From Aequorivita sublithincola DSM 14238 (GTDB lineage: Bacteria > Bacteroidota > Bacteroidia > Flavobacteriales > Flavobacteriaceae): 64,000 nt of DNA. Below, one piece after another: positions 9,148 through 15,979 of the stretch (the stretch's first letter is position 1; every line of letters starts with the position of its first letter). The stretch covers positions 1,143,001-1,207,000 of the forward strand of contig NC_018013.1 in NCBI RefSeq assembly GCF_000265385.1, written 5' to 3'. The translations under genes were made by a program, and so were the position numbers. Below the pieces are notes generated by a model. The model did not search any database. It worked only from the letters and a program-made list of their open reading frames with translations, and was not told the origin of the DNA.

Positions 9148-9909
9148 TTAATCCGCCACCTCCACCTTTTCAAGTTTCATCCCATCCGCTTCTTTAGTAA
9201 TAGTAACCATATAACCAAAACCAGTAGTTTTATAATTATAAACTATTTTCTGAAGCACATTGTCGTCCCGCGAAATCTGTAGCTCGCTCACAAAATCATT
9301 TTTCTTCTTGTTCCCATTTTGTTGGGTTTCACTATTGGAACCCTTTGGGTTCGGAAACGCAAATTCCTTTGGTATTGCAAACAGTTGCTGCGCCGTAAAA
9401 AAAGCCTCGTGCCATTTATCCGTAGGCAACACTAGTGTTTCAGTTTTTGTGGGTTTGCTAGAAGTGCCGCCTGTAGCTTCGGAATAATTCACTTGTGGAA
9501 AATCTTTCTTTAACTCTTCAGTATAATTTTTTGCAGAAGCATCTTCCCCCGCAGGATAAAATTTCGATAGAAAACCGTTAAACACAAAACCTTTTTTATT
9601 GTTGAATTCCACTTCATCCATTGCACCGTCAATTCCGCCCACATTCATTGTGGTTTTTCCTTCGGCTTTTAAAATTTTCACTTTCGTGCCCAAAGGCATT
9701 ACTGCAAGTTTAGCACTTTGAAGATTTGGAAACTCCCGCAACGTTAGCCCGCTCACTGCTGTAACATACATAGATTCGGGTAAAGTTTCAGCAGGAATTG
9801 AATCTGTTACAACAGTTTGTGTTTCTTCGGTGGTTTTAGCGTCATTTTTACAGGAAAAAAGAATGGCAAAGCCTGCAATGGCAAGAATGGAGATAGCTAC
9901 AGTTTTCAT
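9148..9909 (-). CDS. SH3-domain lipoprotein
   Basis: Predicted lipoprotein: residues 1-19 are a hydrophobic signal peptide ending in the lipobox LFSC, so Cys20 would be lipidated. After a Thr/Glu linker there is a bacterial SH3-like domain (about 48-120: YVTAVSGLTLRE, then PLGTKVKIL and KGFVFNGFL). The C-terminal half (about 130-253) is not recognised; it contains a NPKGSNSETQQNGNKKK low-complexity loop. SH3 domains of this type often bind cell-wall peptides, but the ligand is unknown. Convergent with pyk; no clear terminator between them. Confidence 0.75.
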   Translation of the reverse strand: MKTVAISILAIAGFAILFSCKNDAKTTEETQTVVTDSIPAETLPESMYVTAVSGLTLREFPNLQSAKLAVMPLGTKVKILKAEGKTTMNVGGIDGAMDEVEFNNKKGFVFNGFLSKFYPAGEDASAKNYTEELKKDFPQVNYSEATGGTSSKPTKTETLVLPTDKWHEAFFTAQQLFAIPKEFAFPNPKGSNSETQQNGNKKKNDFVSELQISRDDNVLQKIVYNYKTTGFGYMVTITKEADGMKLEKVEVAD

Positions 9910-9931
9910 AATTTGGAGTTTTAAATTAGTT

Positions 9932-9962
9932 TAAAGATAAGTAGCTTTCTATCATATTTCAA
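9932..9962 (-). promoter_or_regulatory. Candidate promoter of the SH3 lipoprotein gene
   Basis: On the minus strand TTG (9962-9960) and TATCTTTA (9939-9932, 7 of 8 matches to TAnnTTTG) are 20 bases apart, 22 bases before the ATG. Confidence 0.42.
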
Positions 9963-9984
9963 ATTTTTACAGTTTTCCTCCCTT

Positions 9985-10033
9985 GTCATTGCGATGCACG
10001 AAGCAATCATGGAGGTGCCGAAGGCGGAGGGGG
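9985..10033. repeat. Short interspersed repeat (TCATTGCGA...GCAATC type)
   Basis: The segment 9985-10008 reads GTCATTGCGA-TGCACGAAGCAATC and forms a small hairpin (ATTGC/GCAAT). The same kind of sequence, with variable centres, is a familiar extragenic repeat in many bacterial genomes. It lies between the dinB stop and the SH3 lipoprotein promoter and is followed by a G-rich tail (10009-10033). Confidence 0.5.
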
Positions 10034-10035
10034 CT

Positions 10036-11139
10036 TTAAAATTCTAGTTTAAGTTGTACGTCTATCGATACCTTCAAAACGTCCTTCTCCTTTGGGGTTT
10101 CGTTGTTTAGGTTCGAAATTGAAATTCCCAACAACCGTACCGACTCCTTCATCCTTTCTTGAAATAACAATTCTTTAACTACATCAAGAATCAATTCTTT
10201 GGAAGCAACAAACAATGGAAGCGTTTTACTACGCGTTTGTAATGTGAAATCGCTGTATTTAATTTTCAGTGTAACCGTTTTTCCTGCCAGTTTGCTTTTG
10301 TGTAAGCGTTTTTCAACCTCAGCGGCTATTTCATCCAGACGTTCCATCATAAAAATTTCTGAAGAAATATTTTCAAAAAAAGTATGTTCCGCCGCCAAGG
10401 ATTTCTGCGTTCGCGATGGTTTCACTTTGCTGTTGTGAATTCCACGGACTACATTATGATAAAACGCACCACTTTTCCCGAAGTTTTCCTCTAAGAATTC
10501 TAAGGATTTTCCTTTTAAATCCTTTCCGGTATAAATCCCCAAACGGTACATTTTCTCTTTGGTAACCTTACCAACGCCATAGAATTTTTTGACATCCAAG
10601 GTTTCTAAAAAAGGCACAACTTCCTCTGGCGATAGCGTTTTTTGTCCGTTTGGCTTATTAATATCGCTGGCAATTTTCGCCACGAATTTATTTATTGAAA
10701 TCCCTGCCGAAGCATTCAAACCTGTTTTCTTTTTTATCTTTTTCCGAATTTCTTCAGCAATCATCGAAGCACTGGGATTACCTTTTTTGTTTTCGGTAAC
10801 GTCCAGATAGGCTTCATCCAAAGAAAGTGGTTCCACCAAATCAGTATATTCAAGAAATATCTTTCTTATTTGTTTTGAAACTTCTTTGTAACGATCAAAA
10901 TTGGTTTTTACAAAAATCAGTTCTGGACAAAGTTTTCGTGCCATGGCACCGCTCATTGCGCTACGAACACCAAATTTCCTAGCTTCATAACTCGCCGCTG
11001 CAACCACACCACGCTGTCCGCTGCCGCCTACCGCCAAAGGCTTTCCACGTAATTCTGGATTATCCAACTGCTCTACAGATGCGTAAAAAGCGTCCATATC
11101 TATATGGATAATTTTACGGATGGGTATTTCGTGCAGCAT
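10036..11139 (-). CDS. dinB: DNA polymerase IV (Y family)
   Basis: Translesion polymerase, 367 residues. The palm opens IIHIDMDAFYASVEQ with the first catalytic Asp pair region, and the second is in EPLSLDEAYLDVT. A helix-hairpin-helix thumb (KKFYGVGKVTKEKMYRLGI) and a C-terminal little-finger domain follow. The C-terminus ends in KLEF and does not show an obvious QLxLF clamp-binding box. The gene stands alone; a TAAATTTG element lies only four bases before the chosen ATG, so the message may be nearly leaderless. Confidence 0.94.
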   Translation of the reverse strand: MLHEIPIRKIIHIDMDAFYASVEQLDNPELRGKPLAVGGSGQRGVVAAASYEARKFGVRSAMSGAMARKLCPELIFVKTNFDRYKEVSKQIRKIFLEYTDLVEPLSLDEAYLDVTENKKGNPSASMIAEEIRKKIKKKTGLNASAGISINKFVAKIASDINKPNGQKTLSPEEVVPFLETLDVKKFYGVGKVTKEKMYRLGIYTGKDLKGKSLEFLEENFGKSGAFYHNVVRGIHNSKVKPSRTQKSLAAEHTFFENISSEIFMMERLDEIAAEVEKRLHKSKLAGKTVTLKIKYSDFTLQTRSKTLPLFVASKELILDVVKELLFQERMKESVRLLGISISNLNNETPKEKDVLKVSIDVQLKLEF

Positions 11140-11143
11140 CCTG

Positions 11144-11151
11144 CAAATTTA
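11144..11151 (-). promoter_or_regulatory. Possible -7 element at the dinB start
   Basis: Minus strand TAAATTTG matches TAnnTTTG exactly but lies just 4 bases before the annotated ATG. If used, the transcript would begin at or near the start codon. Confidence 0.3.
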
Positions 11152-11161
11152 ATATCTTTAA

Positions 11162-11187
11162 TGTCTGGTTGAGCGCAGTCGAAACCT
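11162..11187. repeat. Interspersed repeat, GAGCGCAGTCGA family
   Basis: Contains GAGCGCAGTCGA (11171-11182) within a TGTC...ACC frame. The same core occurs twice more in inverted orientation at 44379-44441. It lies in the short divergent space between dinB and the following oxidoreductase gene. Confidence 0.65.
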
Positions 11188-11209
11188 ATTTTTAATGGAA
11201 ATATATTCA

Positions 11210-11866
11210 ATGAAAAAAACCGCAATCATATTAGGCGCAACAGGATTAACAGGAAGTATTCTGCTTGAAATGCTCTTAGAAGATTCTTCCTTTGAAAAAA
11301 TTAAGCTTTTTTCACGAAGTTCCGCAGAAAATAAATCGCCAAAAATTGAAGAACATTTAATAGATATGTTCCAATTAGAAGATTATTCCGAAGCCTTTAA
11401 AGCCGACGTAGTTTTCTGCTGTATTGGTACCACAAAATCGAAAACTCCGAATAAAGAAACCTATAAAAAGATTGATTACGGTATTCCTGTTACCGCTGCA
11501 AAACTCGCAAAACAAAACGGAATTAGTACGTTTATTGTAATTTCAGCTTTGGGTGCAGACGAAAATAGCAGTGTTTTTTACAACAAAACAAAAGGCGAAA
11601 TGCAACGCGATGTTTTGAAACAGCATATTGAAAACACTTATATTTTACAACCTTCATTAATAGTTGGCGATCGTGGAGAAAGCAGATTGGGCGAGAAAGT
11701 CGCAACATTATTTATGAAAACATTCGGGTTTTTAATCCCGAAGAAATACAAAATGATTAAAGCCGAAACCATTGCCGAAGCGATGGTGGTTTTGGCGAAA
11801 CAAGGCTTTCCAAAACAACAAATCACTTCAGACGAAATTAAACAAATAGCAATAAAAACGAATTAA
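11210..11866 (+). CDS. NAD(P)-binding Rossmann oxidoreductase, atypical SDR
   Basis: Begins MKKTAIILGATGLTGSILL, with the GATGxTG dinucleotide loop of the NAD(P)H-binding/NmrA-like group. The middle shows VVFCCIGTTKSKTPN and the end of the fold FIVISALGADENSS then YNKTKGEMQRD, the YxxxK catalytic-type pair of this family (HTATIP2/Oxidoreductase HTATIP2-like). The substrate is unknown. An in-frame ATG at 11195 exists, but the fold starts exactly at 11210. The next gene starts one base after this stop, so the three genes to 12925 form one unit. Confidence 0.75.
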   Translation: MKKTAIILGATGLTGSILLEMLLEDSSFEKIKLFSRSSAENKSPKIEEHLIDMFQLEDYSEAFKADVVFCCIGTTKSKTPNKETYKKIDYGIPVTAAKLAKQNGISTFIVISALGADENSSVFYNKTKGEMQRDVLKQHIENTYILQPSLIVGDRGESRLGEKVATLFMKTFGFLIPKKYKMIKAETIAEAMVVLAKQGFPKQQITSDEIKQIAIKTN

Positions 11867-11867
11867 T

Positions 11868-12470
11868 ATGAAGTTCATTTACCTTCTTCTAGCATTGCTC
11901 GGCGCGCTTTTTATATGGTCTGCCATAAATCCCAAAGAATATTTTACTTGGGTTTTAGAGGTTTCGCCAGCTATTTTAGGGCTATTAGTTTTAATGTTTA
12001 CCTTCCAAAAATTCAGGTTCACAAATTTATTATACCTCCTAATATTTTTTCACTGTGCCATTTTAATAATTGGCGGGCATTATACCTATGCGGAAGTCCC
12101 TCTCTTTGATTGGTTTCGTGATATTTTTAATCAATCCAGAAATAATTATGACAAGCTCGGTCATTTTGTACAGGGTTTTGTTCCCGCAATGATCGCACGC
12201 GAATTACTAATCCGTAAAGAAGTTATATTGAAAAAGGGTTGGCTACTCTTTATTATTGTCTGTATAGCTTTGGCAATAAGCGCCATCTACGAACTTATTG
12301 AATGGGCTGTTTCTATTTGGAGTGGCGAAGGCGGCGATTCGTTTTTAGGAACTCAAGGCTATATTTGGGATACCCAATCTGATATACTTTTCGCCTTCAT
12401 CGGTGCCATTGTAGCATTGCTTACTTTATCAAAAATTCACGATAAACAACTTTCAAAATGCAAGAAATAG
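11868..12470 (+). CDS. DUF2238 (YjdF-like) membrane protein
   Basis: A 200-residue polytopic membrane protein with five or six hydrophobic helices and the conserved polar motifs of the YjdF/DUF2238 family: DKLGHFVQGFVPAMIARE (His and Gln in the loop), IYELIEWA and GYIWDTQSDI. The family's function is unknown. Its 3' end overlaps the following CYTH gene by 13 bases. Confidence 0.8.
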   Translation: MKFIYLLLALLGALFIWSAINPKEYFTWVLEVSPAILGLLVLMFTFQKFRFTNLLYLLIFFHCAILIIGGHYTYAEVPLFDWFRDIFNQSRNNYDKLGHFVQGFVPAMIARELLIRKEVILKKGWLLFIIVCIALAISAIYELIEWAVSIWSGEGGDSFLGTQGYIWDTQSDILFAFIGAIVALLTLSKIHDKQLSKCKK

Positions 12471-12925
12471 AACGTAAGTTTTTAGTCACTTCAGAAGCTT
12501 TTAAGAATGAAGCACACAAACGTACACTTATTGTGCAAGGGTTTTTGAACACCAATCCAGAACGTACCGTACGGATTCGGATTCAAGGAAATGATGGTTT
12601 TATAACTGTTAAAGGGAAATCAAACGCCTCTGGAATTTCCCGTTTTGAATGGGAAAAACAAATCTCTCTCGCCGAAGCGGAAGACCTGCTTCATCTCTGC
12701 GAACCGGGAATTATTGAAAAAACCCGTTATGAAATTTCTGCGGACAACCACACTTTTGAAGTTGATGATTTTATGGGTGAAAACGAAGGATTAATAGTTG
12801 CCGAAATTGAACTCGCTTCCGAAAATGAACCCTTTTCAAAACCTGAATGGCTCGGAAAAGAAGTTACGGGTAATGTAAAATATTACAATTCAAATTTGAG
12901 CAAAAATCCTTTTAAAAGGTGGTAA
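12458..12925 (+). CDS. CYTH-domain phosphatase-like protein
   Basis: Begins MQEIERKFLV, the ExExK metal-binding signature of the CYTH (CyaB/thiamine triphosphatase/triphosphate tunnel) family. Basic and acidic residues expected to line the tunnel follow: RTVRIRIQ, TVKGK, EWEKQI, KTRYEI, EVDDF and IVAEIEL. At 155 residues it matches the single-domain bacterial inorganic triphosphatase type. Likely substrate is tripolyphosphate or a nucleoside triphosphate; not provable here. Overlaps the preceding gene. Confidence 0.83.
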   Translation: MQEIERKFLVTSEAFKNEAHKRTLIVQGFLNTNPERTVRIRIQGNDGFITVKGKSNASGISRFEWEKQISLAEAEDLLHLCEPGIIEKTRYEISADNHTFEVDDFMGENEGLIVAEIELASENEPFSKPEWLGKEVTGNVKYYNSNLSKNPFKRW

Positions 12926-12926
12926 G

Positions 12927-12947
12927 CCCCCTAACCCTCAAAGGGGG
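12927..12947. repeat. Interspersed CCCCCT/AGGGGG hairpin
   Basis: CCCCCT (12927-12932) and AGGGGG (12942-12947) form a 6-bp G/C stem around a 9-base loop in the 41-base gap between two converging genes. There is no T tract, so it is not a canonical terminator; this kind of CCCCCTAA...AAAGGGGGA element recurs in many Flavobacteriia. Confidence 0.5.
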
Positions 12948-12966
12948 AATTGACTATTCGTTCAAA

Positions 12967-13695
12967 CTAAGCATTTAAAAGTTGAAGGATTCTCTTAATT
13001 TTTTCAATATCTGAAGTTGCTACAATTCCCTCTTCAAAAAAAGCATCGTTGTGCATGGAAACCATTGGTTTTTGCAGAAGCATTTGTTTTTTATTCGTTG
13101 CCGAAAAATGAATGCTTTTGAAATTAGCTTCTTTAAAATTTAAAGCATTTTCAACATTAATTCCGCCACCGGGCATTATTTCTATTTTTTCTTTTGAATT
13201 ATTTTGAAGTTCTTTCAGCAGTGAAATTCCTTCAATTGCAGTTGGCTTTTGCCCTGAAGATAGCAATCGATTTACTTTTAAATCTATCAATTTTTGAAGT
13301 TCTTCGATTGGAATTTCAACCCAATCAAACGCACGATGAAAGGTAAATCCCATTCCTTCGGAAGCCTCTATTAACTGTTTAGTTTTTTGAAAATCAATAC
13401 TATTTTCTAAAGTTAAAAACCCGCTTACAATTCCTACGCAGCCAATTTTTTTACAGAAAGCGATGTCTTTCAACATTACATCAAATTCATCATCGGAATA
13501 GGTGAAATTTCCACTTCGCGGACGGATTAAAACGAGGGTTGGAATGCTCAATTCTGAAATAACCTTTTCAATCAAACCGTGGCTTGGCGTGAGTCCGCCC
13601 ACTGAAAGTTCAGTGCAAAGTTCTATTCGATTCGCTCCGGCAAGTTGCGCAGCTTTAGCGCTTTCGAAGCTATTGGCACAGATTTCAATTATCAT
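12967..13695 (-). CDS. cutC: CutC family TIM-barrel protein
   Basis: Starts MIIEICANSFESAKAAQLAGANRIELC, the family hallmark, with VLIRPRSGNFTYSDDE, GCVGIVSGFLT, FHRAFDW and MPGGGINVENA further on. The family name comes from a copper-tolerance phenotype in E. coli, but its biochemical role is not settled. The ATG at 13695 overlaps the hexosaminidase stop in ATGA, which fixes the start and indicates translational coupling; a longer start at 13725 would sit inside that gene. It is the third gene of a glycosidase operon, which suggests a role in sugar metabolism. Confidence 0.87.
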   Translation of the reverse strand: MIIEICANSFESAKAAQLAGANRIELCTELSVGGLTPSHGLIEKVISELSIPTLVLIRPRSGNFTYSDDEFDVMLKDIAFCKKIGCVGIVSGFLTLENSIDFQKTKQLIEASEGMGFTFHRAFDWVEIPIEELQKLIDLKVNRLLSSGQKPTAIEGISLLKELQNNSKEKIEIMPGGGINVENALNFKEANFKSIHFSATNKKQMLLQKPMVSMHNDAFFEEGIVATSDIEKIKRILQLLNA

Positions 13696-15977
13696 TTTAT
13701 AATTATTTCGTCGATAAATGTCCAAGCTTTATGGCCAGCACCTTGTAAACCGTCTGGAATCATTCCGTAGTTGGGGATTTTCAATTTTATAAATCTCGTT
13801 TTGAATGATTTGGTTTCCAATAAATCAACAATAACATCAATTTTATTACTGTCCTCAACTAATATTTCTTTTGAATAAGTAATCTCTTTCCCTTCCGAAT
13901 TTTTACAAGAAACAGAAAGTTCCTTAGGAGAATAAATCCAAACTCCTGGAGAATTAAAGAATCTCGTTTCTAAAGAATGGATTTCTGTATCTTTTCCCAA
14001 ATCAATAGTAATTTCCAAATCATCGCCCCAAAAACCCAACCACTCTTTATCGCCGTAGCGTTTGTTACTGCCAGAAATTCCATTAATCAAAGCTTCCTTT
14101 CCGCCAGCAGCATACGCTGGATTTGGCGGTATATTTATTGAAATTTCTGCAGTAATTCCTTTGTGATATTTTATTTCTTCGGAAAAATCACGACCTAATT
14201 TCTCATCTTCCTTAAATACATTTGCAGTAATTTTCGAATCTTTTTCAATTAAAATAGGTTTCGAATAAACTTGAATTTCAGAATTATTTATTGAGTAGTG
14301 AATTTGCTTTCCTTTTGTGGGTGTAGATAATTCGTAAAAAACTTGACCATTCTCTTTTAAAATCTCACCTTCAATTTCATACAAATAGTTGGCATAATTT
14401 ATATCCAACGCATCCAAACGTTTCATAAAACCTTCTACTCTTGAAAAGAAATCTGGGTAATCTTTTTCGAAATTTTTTGACGGACCACTCCAATCTACCT
14501 CACTCATTGCAAGGATTCTTGGGAAAACCATGTATTCCACTTGTTTTTCCGTAGGGATGTATTCCGTCCATAAATTGCCTTGGGCTCCGAGAATATGTTT
14601 AGCCTGCTCTTGGTTTAATTCTGCCGGAATCGGATTAAAAGAATACACTTTTTTTAAAGGTAGAAAACCGCCAATAGCTGTAGGTTCATCCAAATTTTCA
14701 CTTTGGTAATAATCAAAATAGCAGTGCGAAACTGGCGTCATAATTACATCGTGATTTTGTTTTGCGGCATCAATTCCACCTTGCAATCCACGCCACGACA
14801 TTACCGTTGCATTTGGTGCGAGACCACCTTCTAAAATCTCGTCCCAACCTATTATTTTTTTGCCTTTGCTATTTACAAACTCTTCAATTCTATGGATGAA
14901 ATAACTTTGCAAACCGTGTTCATCCACTAAGTTCTTATCTTGTATTAATTGTTGACAATGCGCACAATTCTTCCAGCGCAGTTTTAGAGCTTCATCGCCG
15001 CCAATATGAATATATTCGCCTGGAAAAAGCGGCATTACTTCACTTAAAACATTTTCTAAAAAAGTAAATGTTTCTTCTTTCGGACAGAAAATATCTTCAA
15101 AAACGCCCCAAGTTGTGGCAACTGGAATTTGCTCTCCAGTGCAACCCAATTCTGGGTAAGAATGAATCGCGGCTTGCGCGTGACCGGGCATTTCAATTTC
15201 GGGAATGATTGTAATATTTTGCGTTGCTGCGAAAGCAACAACTTCCTTTATCTCTTCCTGCGTATAAAATCCGCCATAGCGTTTGCCGTCATAAAGTTGT
15301 GGTTTGTCTTCATAATGGCCAATGAGCGTTTCTTCTCGAAATGCACCTTTTTTGGTGAGTTCGGGATATTTTTTAATTTCGATGCGCCAACCTTGATCGT
15401 CGGTAAGGTGCCAATGAAAACGATTCATTTTTAGCAATGCGAGATTGGCGATGTATTTTTTTACAAATTCCTTGTCGAAAAAATGTCGGGACACATCCAA
15501 ATGCATTCCGCGATATTGAAATTTCGGGAAATCGGTAATCATCAATTGTGGCACTGTAAAAGATTGTTCTTTTGTTGAATCCTTTGCCTCAAGTTGCGGT
15601 GGAAGCAATTGCCGTAAAGTTTGAACCGCATAAAAAGCACCGCTCGCATCCGAAGCTTTTATCACAATTTTTGAATCTGAAATATCTAAAAAATAGCCTT
15701 CAGAAGGTTGTGAAGCATCGTTTTTAAAAATTATATCTGCTTTTTTTTCTGAAGCCTTTTTAAGTGAAAATCCAGCGCCATTCTGAAGAAAATCATTTAA
15801 AAAATTTCCTGCAATTTCGAATTCTGATTCAAAATAGATGGTTGTCTTTTTATCAATTGTGAACGTTCCAGTTTTCAATTCGATAGATTGCGGTTTTGGA
15901 ATTAATTCCACTTCTGTGTTTTGTGAAAAAACGTTGATGCAATATAATGTGAGGATTACGGCTAAAATATTTCGCAT
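13692..15977 (-). CDS. Beta-N-acetylhexosaminidase, GH20
   Basis: Exported glycosidase removing terminal beta-GlcNAc/GalNAc. Residues 1-18 are a signal peptide; a GH20b N-terminal domain runs to about 150, then the catalytic barrel: RGMHLDVSRHFF (156-167), FHWHLTDDQGWRIEIK (187-202) and HIGGDE (324-329) with the catalytic Asp328-Glu329 pair, later WRG and WTEY subsites. Residues about 620-761 form a beta-rich C-terminal domain of discoidin-like appearance. It starts two bases after the beta-mannosidase stop. Confidence 0.93.
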   Translation of the reverse strand: MRNILAVILTLYCINVFSQNTEVELIPKPQSIELKTGTFTIDKKTTIYFESEFEIAGNFLNDFLQNGAGFSLKKASEKKADIIFKNDASQPSEGYFLDISDSKIVIKASDASGAFYAVQTLRQLLPPQLEAKDSTKEQSFTVPQLMITDFPKFQYRGMHLDVSRHFFDKEFVKKYIANLALLKMNRFHWHLTDDQGWRIEIKKYPELTKKGAFREETLIGHYEDKPQLYDGKRYGGFYTQEEIKEVVAFAATQNITIIPEIEMPGHAQAAIHSYPELGCTGEQIPVATTWGVFEDIFCPKEETFTFLENVLSEVMPLFPGEYIHIGGDEALKLRWKNCAHCQQLIQDKNLVDEHGLQSYFIHRIEEFVNSKGKKIIGWDEILEGGLAPNATVMSWRGLQGGIDAAKQNHDVIMTPVSHCYFDYYQSENLDEPTAIGGFLPLKKVYSFNPIPAELNQEQAKHILGAQGNLWTEYIPTEKQVEYMVFPRILAMSEVDWSGPSKNFEKDYPDFFSRVEGFMKRLDALDINYANYLYEIEGEILKENGQVFYELSTPTKGKQIHYSINNSEIQVYSKPILIEKDSKITANVFKEDEKLGRDFSEEIKYHKGITAEISINIPPNPAYAAGGKEALINGISGSNKRYGDKEWLGFWGDDLEITIDLGKDTEIHSLETRFFNSPGVWIYSPKELSVSCKNSEGKEITYSKEILVEDSNKIDVIVDLLETKSFKTRFIKLKIPNYGMIPDGLQGAGHKAWTFIDEIIIK

Positions 15978-15979
15978 AG

